This document shows, piece after piece, positions 9,214 to 21,979 of a DNA stretch of 64,000 nt. Numbering within the stretch: position 1 is the first letter of the stretch; each line of letters starts with the position of its first letter. Source of the stretch: Ligula intestinalis (taxonomy: Eukaryota; Platyhelminthes; Cestoda; Diphyllobothriidea; Diphyllobothriidae); contig JAYGXS010000005.1 of NCBI GenBank assembly GCA_036362985.1, forward strand, positions 28,216,220 to 28,280,219, read 5' to 3'. A program made the translations under genes and the position numbers. The notes below the pieces were generated by a model. The model was not told where the DNA came from. It saw nothing but the letters and a program-made list of their open reading frames with translations, and ran no database searches.

Positions 9214-10679
9214 AGGATTTTTCTGAATTTTTTCATGTACGCCATATTTATCTATACATTATCACAAACATTCACCCGAATGCTTGTTTTTCATATGCTT
9301 ACTTCCATTTTATTCAGAAAAAATGTACACACCGTCAACACCAGAACCAAGACCATATTGCTTTTGATAAATCACATGCATAGTTGCCCTTGTGCTGCCG
9401 TGCATCCTTACTAATTCAAAAACTAATCAGGGTAACATTTCATTGTTCAAAACCAGGCTCGGAAATGACGTTGAGCCAACTGGTTCGGCCATTTTCTGTA
9501 CTAGTGTACCGAAGGGTTGTACTGGAGCTCAGCTCGCACGATATCCACCCACATTTTAGTTGATCCTGTTAACAGTGTCACCTGTTAGCTTCATAGTCGA
9601 GTGAGGCGTCATCCCAACCCCTGTCACAACCACTTCCACTGAGGGTCCCGTTAGCTCGTATGAGGCGAATTTGAGCGGTCTTGGCTAGATGAAGGCTTGG
9701 GCCGTAGCGTATCCACACGGAAGAGTTATTGTGACTATTGTTTTACATATTTAGATGGGTCAATTACCGAAATTTTGCTTAAGTTAGGTGAATGGCAAGT
9801 TTCATTTTAGCCTTGCGCATCTCATAGACAATTCGCTTTTCCGAAGGTTTGCAGTTGAAATCCTCCATCACCGAGAGTTGGCCATCACAACGAACCACAT
9901 CAGTCTTTACCTCACAATTTCGGACCATGAACAACAAGTTATGCGTGAAGCAAGCCTGTGTGGCATCTGCAATCTGTCTTCTCGCCAGACGACAACGTAA
10001 AGGCGTCCGAAGGTGGTCGTATACGCAACAGATGAAACGCTAAAAAGCCGTCTGCGCTTTCCACACACGACCTCATTTCTTCGGATATTACGTGTGACAG
10101 TACCATAATGCCTATACTAGGGACGGTCGCCGCAGCCTGACCCTCTGTCTCAAGAGGGAATGATTTGACTTGCCAGTTAGCAGTTTTTCAAACATGTGGT
10201 AGTTTCAAATTCATCCTCTTTGTAATAATGAGCAGTATCCTGGCTTTCCCTCTCCCAGGCGCCATTAAATTGCCATTTCCTGGAGCTTTTCCCATGTTGA
10301 GTGCTTGCAACGATAATGTATACGGTTCGGTTCTATCTTAGGAGTCCGCGCTGCTTTTCTGAAAGACGCCCCCACCCCAGATGCATGTTCAGGCGATCGT
10401 TTAGGATAAGGGCAGTTATCACTGAGTTTCGGATCTTCGTTGCGTTTGTAAGCATCCTAGAAGTCTTCAGGAATTTGTCCTTGTCGTCCAATCTTCTGAA
10501 AGCGCCAGATAGGTCCTACTACCATTTGAAAGCCTACTTCCAGAGTTCGGCTAGCATTGCTTCTGCTCCTGGTCTTTTTTACTGTACGGCTGTTGCACTA
10601 TTTTGAGAAGGCGTACGACTAAGTTTGTTTATGTCGAATTGAAGAGATTGGTTGGTGCTTTTTTCTTGTATTAAGGACG
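9214..10679. other. RPF1 3' flank and unassigned sequence
   Basis: Presumed RPF1 3' UTR followed by sequence in which I see no gene. No strong AATAAA lies close to the stop codon. Confidence 0.4.
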
Positions 10680-13480
10680 ACTAGCTTAGGACGCCCTGGA
10701 AGTACGCAGTTCAGCGCTCCGGAATCTGCCCCTTCTCCGGTTGATGTGTTGCTCCATACCATCTCAGTAGTGGCGTAGTCCTGAGCTTGTGAACCGTAGA
10801 CTGTTTTGTTGGCCACGATAAACTCCTCACCTCATCACGACCGGCCTTTCTGGATCTTTTCGGCTCTGCGAGTCAATCTGTCGTTCTGTACATCCCTCGG
10901 CTTCGGCATAACGATTGTGCGGCTTTCTAGGTGTTGCTTTTATTAGTAGGTGATCGATATAAGTGGCTCAGGTTTACGTTCCGTACAGCAGTGTTGCCAA
11001 CATAATAGCTGCGTATATTCAGAATTTGGTGTCTATATGGGATTGACAGCGATTCCACGCGAGGGCTTGCAACCGGCCGAAAGCCTGGCTGGCTTTGGGC
11101 ATGCAATACGCAGCTTAATCCTCGATTTTTTTGCCGAAATAGGTTGGCAACCGACTGCAGCTACCATGATGCTAGGGCCATCTTTTCTAGTGAGGCGACG
11201 ACTTAAGCATGGTTTTATCCGTGCTTATCTTAAACCGAAAGTTGTGCAACACATTCTATTCTACTGTGGTGCTGAACTTGCAGTCGTTCATGAAAAGAAT
11301 TTCGTGAACAAAAGTCATGGATTGACGCGTTAAGGTCTGCTTACGCCAGGGTTAGCCCTAGATACAATAGCCGATGCTAATCCCGGGCTCCCATTACGGT
11401 ATGTGCCCATCAACTTGTCAGAGGACAAGAGGAAAGAATGGGAAAGCGAGTACATAACCCTGTTTCTCTCCGTTTATCACTCTGACTGTTTTTGGGACTG
11501 ACTAATTGCCCTTGAAGCGCGCTATCATCCAGTCATGGAGCTGAGGCAATATATGTATTAATCGCTCAAGCCAGTCGAATTTCCGCATGGTTTTCTAGAA
11601 TCCATCGCGATTCACAGTTCCCAAAGCTTTTGTCAGGTCCACGATGGCAATAAGGAGGCGCGTCCATATCTCGTGACACTTTTAGTTGGCGGACAACGAA
11701 GCGAATGTAAGTAGGTGGGAAACCACACTGGCATTCTGGGACCAGTCCCTGTTGATACGATTATGATGAATGTGAGGTAAGATCTGCCCGGCGATGTTGA
11801 GCGGCGAGATGCTTCTGCGGTTATCACAGAGTTTTCGGTTCCCTTTCCGCTGTAGAAGTAGACGGTGGTCGTGTCCTCAGTGCGATCGCTTCTGGAATGT
11901 CGTTGCAGACTTCTTCAACGGCTGGGAGCTGTCACACAAATAGATATCAGTCGGGATCGCCTCGAAACCCTGTTCCCACTGGAGTTTTTGTTCGCCCTGA
12001 TGATTTCTTGTAGGGAAAGGTGAGAGCTTCACGTGGCTGTTCGTTTGCTGGTCGTTGTCAGCGTCAGAGCTGGTTGATGACACCTTTTAGTTGTTGGGTC
12101 CAGCGCTTTAGAATGTTTGATTTCTCTCTAATAAGCGTTGGCGCATATGATCTGAGCGGCGAGGCGCAGTTTTTTGGCGCGGGGGTCGTCGACTGCCTTG
12201 AGTAGAACAGGTACAGTATTAGTTCCACTGCGGTCAATGTTTCCTTATGTCTCCCCCGGCCTCACTATCCTCCAGACATCCTCCCTTTTCCGCAGCCGTT
12301 GCTACGTCAGGTGGCAATGTTTACGGTTTAGCTATCGATTTCGTAAAGCTTATCCTTATAAGTGAAACGGTTTCTACTTTCTCCGTCATACTCAAACCAT
12401 TCGCCATGCTGACGACATACGTGAACGAGGACGTCCAGGGCGGTTGGTTTAATAGTGTTCCACCGTTGATGACACTATTTCCGCGGTGGTGTTGTCTGCT
12501 ATAGTCTGCAGGTCTTATAAGCATTCGGTCAATTTATTGCTAGAATGTCAGCAGTGAGGAGCTAAAGTAAACGGAGCAGTATTGAACTTGCCTTGAGATA
12601 GCTCACCTTGCGGTCTTCTGTGAGGTTACAGTGGCAGCCTCGTCATGGAAATAGCGAGGTGCTGATCCATATGGTGACCAACGTCGCAGATCGCCCTGGT
12701 CTCCAATGTTAGGGACCAGCCTAGCCGATGCACACAGCCCTAACGAGCCGCTCACACAGTGCACGCGATGACGCGCACTGATGCGGCTAGGCTTAGGACT
12801 CTAACATGAGTCACATCGCCAATGCATTCACCCCTTAATTGAGGCCACAATCTGATTGTTCCGATTGGTTATTTCTGTAACGCTCTGCTTGCATTAGGTA
12901 CGCTGTAGTAGGTATGCTAAAAGACTTCTACCTTTGCTCCTTTCTCGTTGTGTTCTTCCTTGGGGACTCACACAAGGCCTAATTAGACGGCGATATCTGG
13001 GCTTTTGGCTAACTTTGCAACGACCATAACCTGTTGATCTCGCCGCCGCCAAATCTTCGGGGATGCAGCACTCCTTCCCTAGCAGCGAAGTATATTTTTT
13101 TGACGCAGGTGTTGAATTCGTCAAGCACAAATTGTCTCCACCGTCGGCAAGATTGGTAGAAGGGCGTATAGGTCCGTGTAGAATATGGTCTCTGTCCCGT
13201 CAGAGCTGGCCATGGGGATGGAGAGGGCGTAGGTGCTAAGGATGATGGTGAAAATAAATAGCCGAGGACGCTGGCAGTGAGTCGTGACGCCTTCTTTGAT
13301 ACCCTGTGAGAGGCAGGGTGATCGTCATGCAATCTCTACGGATGGCAGAGTCGATACCAGCCTTTCTTCGCATCTTCCTGCCCTCCGACGACCGCTCCAG
13401 GGAGGGTGTAAACAATACCCACTTAATCCGACAGGCGTTTGGAGAGGGGGAAATTTCCGATTGCGGCAAGGTTCACATTG
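10680..13480 (-). mobile_element. Decayed RTE-type non-LTR retrotransposon
   Basis: Read on the minus strand with several frameshifts and stops. The endonuclease part (about 13,330 to 13,030) contains SPCLSQGIKEG, FTIILSTY, PMASSDGTETIFYTDLYALL and a degraded V-L-x-D-F-N-like block. After an interruption the linker (about 12,720 to 12,540) reads TRAICD and RLPL-PHRRPQGELSQGKFN. The RT (about 12,000 to 11,000) reads GNRKLCDNRRSISPLNIAGQ, AIVDLTKAFGTVNRDGF, WLERLIHILPQLHDWM, INGEKQGYVLA and KASQAFGRLQALAWNR, then LATLLYG. The order EN, linker, RT and these motifs match the abundant flatworm RTE family; the G-V-K-Q-G-C-V-L-A block is visible in mutated form. Non-functional. Confidence 0.8.
12706..13015. 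repeat. Nested repeat interrupting the RTE endonuclease, copy 1
   Basis: The RTE endonuclease coding sequence stops near 13,020 and resumes near 12,706. The sequence between is shared with 18.2-18.8 kb (GACTCTAAC block; TTCTCGTTGTGTTCTTCC; TTAGACGGCGA). Its left end is an imperfect inverted repeat of about 21 bp (TGTTAGGGACCAGCCTAGCC against 12,785-12,808) around about 60 bp, so it can fold into a hairpin. About 50 endonuclease codons are missing at the site. Class unknown; a non-autonomous element is likely. Confidence 0.5.
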
Positions 13481-16044
13481 GGCGTGCTAGTGTTCGAGCG
13501 ATCAGCGCCGTCCTTTCCGGTCGGTCGTTTCGCGATTGCCTAAAAGAGGACGAATATTCCAGACTGCCAGAGTGAACTTGCACTTGGAACGGCTGGGGTC
13601 AAGCCTGATCTAGCTCGCCTCGCTGTTGTCTCGTATTGTACGTTTCCACGTGTAAAGATTTGCGACAGCGGATCTGTAAAGCTCAACCCGTTCTCGTATC
13701 TAGCGTCGGAGATTGAATACCGTATTTATTATACGTGGAATTATTGAGGTGCTGATAATCGTATCTTGCCACTGTAGAATTTTGAATTAGTCTTCATAAA
13801 AAATTGTTCTACTTGCTTTTAGCTTCCGACATGCTAAGTTGTCTGCATCCGGGCTCAAATATAGGTTCCGGCTGTGAGAGCTAATTTTCCAGTTGTTTCC
13901 TTCATCAACTGCTATACTCTAACGTCACATTACTCTTCTGTGCAAGTACCCGATACTTAGTTAGAATATTGAAAGCACAGGTATTGGCTAAAAGCTCAAA
14001 AACGCGTCATTTGCCGCTCGTGTGACATTACACGACGCAGCTGCGAGGGGTTCAACTCATCAATGAATCATTCAGCATACTTCGTGCGTCTTCTGGTCTA
14101 CTAACTTGAGTTTCCGTTCCGCCTTTTTAAATTTCCGTTAGCTGCTGTCCGTATTCGCTCCGAAATCCATCCGCTGCTACGGGATAACCGCGTACTTCTC
14201 ACAAGCTATAGTGTAGAAGTCAGTAGTATATCATGACGTAATTATTTACCAGATGAACAGTACAAATGGCAGTTAAAAGTCGATCTTGACTTGGTGCATG
14301 ACGAATCTGGGGAGTTCTGCTCATCTCTGGGTCCCCCGGCATTCCCTATGCATTTCCTGACACGGCTTGTTGAGACCCCTGCTTCTTATAGCAAATCGTG
14401 GCGTACCTAAAACACCCTTGGTCTTGAGGATGGTGACGACTAATACTAAGGGACTCAACTTCAACAGAGGATGGTAATCCTTGACGAAGACCACTTTCTA
14501 TTACGAAAATCACCTTCCAAAGTTTCAGAATGAGAGATAGAAATCAAGATGTTTTTAATTCAATGAAATTCGGTGCTGTGTTTGAATAATGGGTATGCCA
14601 GTTTACGTACATATCTATCCCATTAATTAAACAGGACGTTGGTCACGGCGTATCGTTTATCACTATAGGATCGATAAATTAGCGTGTTCCACTGTATTCA
14701 TCAAACGGGCACTAGTTGAACTAATCCCGGTTGTTATATCAGAACAAGTATTCAAACCGACAGACGCCATAACGAGGCAAGAATACATGGAGACAGTGCC
14801 CTCCTGTATGTCAAGGGTGCTTATGAGATCTCACAGAGTCGAACTTGCAGAAGATGGCAATCACAGTAGTACCAGCCGAAATTTTCTTGAATATTTTTCA
14901 AAATCATAGTGGACTAGGGAACGGGAAAGTTATCACAGGCAGAAAATTCTGCGCCACCAGACAGGCTCGGACCGTTCACTGTCGTGCCCCTGCGTCATAA
15001 TGCATTCTATGCCAGCTGTGTGAATGATTGACACTTGCATTCCTTATGACATAGCCTGATATGATATGACATCATTTCATTTTAGTACTGATAGTTCCTG
15101 CTTTCGTGGGTTCGAAGCCCACAAAGGCCGTCGAAGTTTTTGCACTAGGATCAACTGAATTATTCAAGTTTGCCAGAATCCCTGCGCATATAATAATTAT
15201 TGAAAAAATATTTGCAGAGAAAAGTTTTGACACGGCAGTGAATGCAAATGTATTTCTTCCGTGCGCATCCAATTTGTAGTGCAACCCGGCAAATAGTCGC
15301 TCGGATCGAATGATGACATAGTTCTGCTAGGTTGGGATCAATAAGTAACAGCTGTGTGACCTGCCTACTATGAGTCAGTGGCAAAAGACCGAAGTCTGAT
15401 AAAGATTCGTGCCTAAGAATTGTTCTAATTATACAAAATACGCCTTTTTGTCAGGTTCCGGTTGCGATTTACCAAATAATTGGTACTTCAATACTATTAG
15501 TAGACATTTTGGCGAAATAAATAAATAAAATGAGACTATCAAGTGCAGGCAGATAATCGTCGGCATGCCTGGCAGTAAGATTTCTGACGTGAAGACTCTT
15601 CCGAGGACATAATTGGGCCTGATTCGGTCGCATCTCACTGTGTATGGCGCAGAAAGTCTGTGATCACATGGCCGAAATCTTAGGGACTGAAAAAAGAGCC
15701 GACATGATAATTGGAAAAAAGTTTGTCTATGCCGACACTTCTTTGACTTTTCTTGCCGTCCTGCATGCGGTGCTACCAGTCAGCATATAATGTGTTGTGG
15801 TCTTGTTAACCAGAATTATCTGACTCGTTTTGGTTGCTTCTAAAACTTTGTCTGCGGGTCTAACTCACACGCCTATTTCAGTTTTTAAAATCTGCTAACG
15901 CTTGATTTACGGGGAAGTGGGTGCCTCAATAAGTACATTATCGACGCAAGGAGATCATACTGCCATCCGAAATTGTGAGCCTACAGGTCGTGGAGGGTTG
16001 ATTCATGAAGTGAGGAGCGCATGGTGAAGTTAATTTGGACAACA
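13481..16044. other. No recognised gene
   Basis: Both strands show only short frames. At 15,100-15,130 there is a box-B-like GGGTTCGAAGCCC without a convincing partner box A. The tract is likely old repeat DNA. Confidence 0.4.
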
Positions 16045-16244
16045 GTCCTCCTTGGGCAGTCAGCTTGCTGTTCCGTATTGGTGGATTCCATACGAGCGGT
16101 AAAGTTGGGCGGGTAATATCGACCCAAGTGTGATTAAATTCCTGGCGTGTTGTTTGTAGCTTAATCGTTGGAGCGTTGGCTTCTCTACCATGCGGGCTCA
16201 AATCCCGCCGAATGCCCCGAGTTTTTTCACAATTGGGTCAACTC
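16045..16244 (+). repeat. Element with tRNA-like half, related to 53.8-kb TIR element
   Basis: It shares the block from CTTGGGCAGTCAGCTTGCTG through GGGCGGGTAATATCGACCCA with 53.9-54.0 kb. The tRNA-like part follows, with box-A-like TAGCTTAATCGTTGG (16,157) and box-B-like GGGCTCAAATCCC (16,194), and it ends with TTTTTTCACAATTGGGTCAA plus CTC. I did not find the left inverted terminus that the 53.8-kb copy has. Confidence 0.6.
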
Positions 16245-16689
16245 AAAAAGTCCAGTAGTTATTTCTGACCTTGAAAAGGCATCGTGTGTGACTTGTTTGC
16301 TGGAACAACACTGCAGACAACACATGACCAGATTCCAACAATTCAAATTATATTGCAGTGGGTTCAGTAAATAGGGAGAACATTGCGATCGTCAGGTTCG
16401 GTTCCGTAGGAGAAGTGAAACAGTGGGACGCCGGGTAGAAGGAAAAGTGTATTCTGTACAGAGGTAACGGAGAATAGGTTGGAGGAGGTTGAAAGTTGGA
16501 CGAGTGCACGACCACCTGCGAGGGGCCGCATCCGAAGTGCAAAATCAGAGCGATCATCACAGGGAGGCCCTTGTGAGTCAGCCTTGAAGGTGGTTGGCCA
16601 GGCCGGTTTAGGCAGACAGCGATGATTGCGTACTTACTAGTACCTGCGAGTGCGCGCGCACTCGGGATCGGAATACCACAAGTATATTA

Positions 16690-17810
16690 TATCCGAAACG
16701 TTAATATCGGGCAGGTCTCTAACATTCGGGTGGTTTGTTCATCCTTCAGGATTATAAACCACGTCATTTGATGGCATGGAAGAGGCTAGGTTTTGGTGCT
16801 ATAAGCTAGTTTGTAAGTCTGGAATTTGTTTATGGATATGTGGTGGCAGTAGCGCCATTCAAGCAAAAAAAACAGGTTGAAACGGAATATGCATTTATGT
16901 ACTTTTGTCAGCCATCAATGTTTCCTTGAATGCAAACATATTTGATCGAAAATCTGCATAAACATGTAATTTTTGTACTTATTTGGTCGGAAATTACGCC
17001 TTCCCCAAGTTTTTTTTACTTAAAGAAAGGTTAGCTATCGGTTATACGGAGTTCCTACTTAGAACCGCGAAATGTCCATTCGTAAATAATCTCATCTGTC
17101 TATTAAGACTGCTTATAAAATATACATCATGGCTCACATGCACTGCAAAGTTTTTTGAGCTCTGTGTGTACTCTCCCTATGAGCGTAGAACAATCTATGA
17201 TTTGCCTTGACCGGACAGTTTACAGCATTTAGTATGAAAACCCTGAATGCTAGCATAAAGGCATGTCGGTTTATAAATTATTCGGCAATTGAGATAGTTT
17301 AAAAAAATCCTTTCTTCAAGTGTAAACATTGAGGCACTTGGTTGTAGTTGAATACCAAGTAGGTGCAAGAAAGCATTTTGTCGTACATGTTTTCGATAAA
17401 ATACCGTAGAATTTATAAGAGCATTGAAAGTGAATACGAAAATTCAAATAGATAAGCAGTAGTTTTTCACAGAGTGTAGTTTTGTTAGCTGGTCTGAAAG
17501 AACCTCTTTTAAAAGCCGGAAACCTGCGGTGACTAAAGTATTTTGAGACTAGACTGCACGATGATAAATTTGTCATGAGATAACGCGTTGACTGTAGTTA
17601 CCGAATGCCTACGCCGGGCAGGTCATCCGTTTCTTTTGCAGGTTTTTTTGAGCCTTAAGTATTGGATGAGAAGGAAGAACTAGGCTTTGGTACTATACGC
17701 TGGTGTACTATTCTGAGAGTAATTGATAGTAATGTTTGTGATCTTTGAAAAAAAGATAAGCGGAACCGGAATGCGCATATCTGTCATCAAGACCTCTAGT
17801 TATTTGTGTC
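16690..17810 (+). repeat. Diverged direct repeat pair (16,690-16,930 and 17,610-17,810)
   Basis: Two segments share ordered blocks: GGGCAGGTC, then AGGCTAGGTTTTGGTGCTAT against GAACTAGGCTTTGGTACTAT, then A-rich GGTTGAAACGGAATATGCAT against AAGCGGAACCGGAATGCGCA. Similarity is moderate and by eye. No gene was seen between the copies or in the following stretch to 18,180. Confidence 0.45.
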
Positions 17811-18179
17811 GGACACGCCCTGATTTCGGCCTTTTCAATTAGCATCAGCTACTCAAAACAGGCATATTTCTCGTTTAATTTACCCATTTAGGTAAAGTTA
17901 TCAAGTTAAGGGAGGGGGCGGGGTTAGGAGGCTGCGTTCAGAAAATCCTTCTAAATCAATAGATAGGAGCCACTTACCAGCTAGCTCTATATTCACAAAT
18001 AGCAGTGCCTGTAAAGACAAGGGATGATCAGTTGTGGCTCATTAGCCACCATCAGCAAGAAGTATCCGTCCCCAAGCGGTGCCTCTGTCAACATTCGGAC
18101 CCGCAACCTTTTAATCGGACATCTAACGTTCTAGAAAGAGGCTGGTTGTCGTGTTGGGTTTAGGTCGGGAGATGTTGAC

Positions 18180-18815
18180 CCTCGTTGATCAACGTTCACT
18201 GATCGCTAACGCAGTTCACTCTGTCTTGGGGCTCATTCTCGAGCCCCGCCAAGGGCCGCATAGTGGCTAGTAGTCTGGGCAGATGAGCATAGCGGCCAAT
18301 AGGCTAGAAGTGGCCATCCCAGTCTCCCTCGTGTTTGTCGGCAATGCTGTCGGCCTAGAATCCTAGCCGTTGCGTGGCTGCTGACGAGGCCAGAGAGTAA
18401 ACTCTGTCAGGGCCCAATGGCGTGCGCAAACAGCCCTGACGAGGAGTTGCCATGGCAACCGACCGGTTCGCTCAGTCACAGTACACTCGATAACGCCACG
18501 TGGGTGCGGCCGGTGCAGGACTCTAACACAGCCGGCACGTTAGCAAGCTGTCCACCCACACAAGTGCATTGTCTGGCTTCGTGCTCAGCTGCCGGCCGAA
18601 AGGTAGACTAGCACGTCAACCCTCATGACTCATGAAATCGTGTCTTTCTTGTGACTACCATCTACTTGGCCCAACCTTGTAAATACGCGTTCGCTTGCTC
18701 TTACGTATGCTGTACTAGGTTGGCTCTAAGACTTCTGCTTTCTGCACACTTCTTGTTGTGTTTTTCCTTCGGGGCTCACACGAGGCGTAGTTAGACGGCG
18801 AATATTGCAGCCTTG
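18180..18815 (+). repeat. GC-richer repeat, copy 2 of the 12.7-kb insertion
   Basis: Contains GGCCGGTGCAGGACTCTAAC and the right-hand block ACTTCTTGTTGTGTTTTTCC followed by TTAGACGGCGAATAT, as at 12.7-13.0 kb but in a longer context. A weaker match to the right block lies at about 21,640-21,710. Short internal inverted repeats (CCCTGACGAGG and its complement) are present. Open frames here look spurious. Confidence 0.5.
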
Positions 18816-19731
18816 GCCACAGTTAAAACAAGCTCCGAGGCAGAGCGGGACGAGTAAGTTCCGTTAGAGATCGGTGAAAGTTCATAAATGAGTCGTTCTA
18901 TATTTTTGCGTCCACAGCCAACAGGCATGCTTCCATAAGGGTGAATACCTTTCTGCCAGCATTTAACACGCAACACATGAGCCGATAACCGTTGTGTCGC
19001 TATTCCACCTAGGTTAACCAAGCACGCTTCTTGATTGGACTATTTGACTCGATACCAGTCACGCATGCTTGCTCAATTATCCCTTCATGCTAATCCCTCA
19101 GGAAAAACAAACATTATTTGACGATTAGTGTCAACCCTTTAGCGTCTATTCTTCAAGTCAAGGTTTATCAGATGCATTATTCGCAGCTTGAGGAGTGGGG
19201 AACGCAGCCGGCAGCTGAATGGCCATTAAACAGAGTCAGTAAAGCGCGGTGACATGCAGAAAGTGCAACGAGGCATGAAGGCTTTTCCGGTCGACTTCCA
19301 TGAACAAACTCAATTCCCTTATCTGAGATTTCTCGCACAACTGGGGTTGCCATGGCAACAAAATGAAGGCACCGATGCCAGGGCTATCATTTTTTTCTTC
19401 TTACAGCCCAGTGAACACGTACGCCATTATCCCTAACCAAATCAGCCAACATTAGTGTTTGCAGTCAATGGGGGCGATTACTTAAGTGACGTTGTGATAC
19501 TGGCTATCGCGCAGCATAAAATCAAAATTTTTCAGAGGCCTTAGGGTGTCTGTTTTTGAGTGCGTTTCCTTTCGATGCCTGCAAAAAACCACACCCTGTG
19601 AAGAATGACAAATTAATTGGGTGCGAAGTATCTCACTGATTTTTCATACCCTTTGAATTTCAAATATATTCGTATGGAGAAAATGGAGCAAAATATTTTA
19701 GCAAATCGCCTCCCCAAATGTTTCTTCTTAG
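18816..19731. other. No recognised gene
   Basis: No motif recognised on either strand. Confidence 0.4.
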
Positions 19732-19733
19732 TA

Positions 19734-20220
19734 CAGTAGTCGCCGGTTCTAAATCACACCTCGGGCCTAGACCAAACTGGGCTTAATAAGCAGTGGGCGA
19801 AATAACCCGAGAGTCCTAGTTCTTGATTAGCAACCGCAGGATAGGCAATATACATCAAACACGTACTGTATTATGTGTAGAGCCTGCTTGTGTACAAGAA
19901 AAGAATGCTGTTTGTCTGTATTTTTAGGCACTAAAAAAATTATTTGCGACACGTTTAAAAAAGCGATCTAGTGTCAGTTGTTTTGGCGGAAAATTCACTC
20001 GCAAGTGCTCTTTGGTGTCCTTCTCCAGGCACCAGAAATCGTCGAATTTTGTGAAATCTGATACCTGTAGACTCTATTCTATTGGCAAACTGGGCTTTGT
20101 AGCCGGCGACTGGGCTTATTAGCCGGCGGATTTTGCCATGTAAAATTCCGTCCCAAGCTGATTTGGGCTTAATACGTGGCTGGGCCTATTAACCGTGGGC
20201 TTAATAACCGGCGATTACTG
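19734..20220 (+). mobile_element. TA-flanked MITE, copy 1
   Basis: A 487-bp non-coding element running CAG...CTG between two TA dinucleotides (19,732-19,733 and 20,221-20,222). The terminal inverted repeat begins CAGTAGTCGCCGGTT and is matched by the complement at the right end. The terminus is itself one unit of a subterminal repeat, GGGCTTAATAACCGGCGA, which recurs in degenerate form at least six times, mostly near the right end. TA duplication plus a CAGTA terminus suggests a pogo/Tigger-like Tc1/mariner derivative (inference). It encodes no transposase. Confidence 0.85.
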
Positions 20221-20222
20221 TA

Positions 20223-21977
20223 GTAGTTTTTGGTTTAAAGCCTTTATATATTTATCTCCAATTTATACGCAAAGTCAAAGGATCTATACAGTAGAGGATC
20301 GATTTGGCAATAAGAAAACTCCTGATCACTCTTTTACTTGGTTTTTAGGAGAAAAAACTGGGGCTCGTTGAATGATCAAATTTCGGGGCAGGATGGTAAA
20401 GGATCGACACAGGTGCACGGCGTTATCGGTCTCCTTTTAGTGTTGTGGATTGAGTATTCTGCACCAGATAGGTGCCCATGTGACCGAATGTGAATGTGCG
20501 GTCACCATGCGCACAGGTTAGGGAGTTAAGGCTTAGCTTTATGGGTTGATATTAACTCATGAGGACACGTAGAGGAAGTCTGTTCCGACTACTAGTTCAT
20601 CGATGCCAATAGCGCCATGTGTTGCGAAAACGATCGTAGTCAGTTCCCAAAGACACGCATTTGTTAGCCCTAAATAAAATCAGTCATGCTTAGTAAAAAA
20701 ACAGAAGTAATGATCATTCTTTTTTGCTGTTTTCAGCAAATTTAGTCGATATTTCTGAAAATAATCGTATATTTGTTGAGTATAAGGGTCGTCTATGGAC
20801 AAAATTGTTGTAGTAAATAAGAATCGGTCGAGAAAATGCTTAGTTGTTCACTTTGAGGTTTTTGAGCGATCGCATCTAGAGTGTTAAACCATCATGGTAA
20901 GGGGAACACACAATTCTTCATGAGGTTAGCCATATATTATTTGCATATCGCACTTTCAATTACGACTTGTTAATCTGAGACCCAGACTAAAAAGGAGTTA
21001 AGGGGCGTTTTCGAAAATTTGATTCTAAAATGGCTTTACTTCTGTATCGCTCCCATGCCCTGAGCAAACTTAAATTATTTCTTTGAAGACCACGACTATC
21101 TGCACTATCCTATCGCACCATGATTCTTTAAATATATACTCATACTAGACCACAGGAGAGGAGTTTCCAATAATGTCGACTTTTTCCGTAAGGAGCCCAG
21201 CCTAACCAATCGCTTTTCTAGACAAGTCACTCTGGTGGCCAACAGTGATTCATTTTTCAACGCGAACGGCCTCAAGGTCATGTGTCTTCGCTGTGCCGGT
21301 TCTCACTCAGTGAGCTCAAACCTCTGGACGGATGTTCACTCGCACACACACGCACGCAAGCACACATGAACGTGTCACCCTGCGGCCACGGAGCAAGTGA
21401 CCTCGATACTCTAAACTCCTCGAGTAATCCAACGCACCAATCATGCAACACTTGAACTCACTTCACAATCACTTATAAGCAATTCTCACATCTCACCAAG
21501 GGAGTTGAATCAGGCTTTCTGAGGCCTGCAGACTTCCTTAGGCGTTAGTTAACGCAGTCCACACCAACCCGGGCTTTGTTCGTGGCCACTGCAACCCGGG
21601 CCAGCAAATCTGGTTTCTGTACACAATAAAATCCTCATTCGGCTAGCTTCTAATTTTACGCCCTTGGTGTTGTGATTTCCTTGGAGATTTAAACAGGCCG
21701 TAATTCTGTTCGTCCCCGTAACGACATCTGCATACTCAGATTGAAAGTCAGCCCATTCAGTCTGATTAAAAGGCAGTCATATCTGCTAAATATAAACAAT
21801 ATATGGTTATTTTGGAGACTCTTTCCCCATTCTGTGAAAATATCCACATACGATCACCTCTCTTGTCAGAAAACGTGGTGCGCCTGGCCACGCAAACAAA
21901 GTTGGCTGCAAACTGGTGAATAGATGGGAATGAACTGATCGACTTCCTTCGTTTGGATCCTACAACAGATTGCGCAA
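20223..21977. other. Spacer between the two MITE copies; no gene seen
   Basis: AT-rich, then a CA/CG-rich microsatellite at about 21,338-21,367 and a weak third match to the 12.7/18.2-kb repeat near 21,640-21,710. No coding signal. Confidence 0.4.
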
Positions 21978-21979
21978 TA

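Noticed and set aside
10950..11333. 127-codon plus-strand frame
   Set aside because: Antisense to the decayed RTE reverse transcriptase, where the minus strand carries recognisable RT motifs.
15090..15140. Box-B-like GGGTTCGAAGCCC considered as a tRNA gene
   Set aside because: No cloverleaf can be folded and no box A lies at the right distance.
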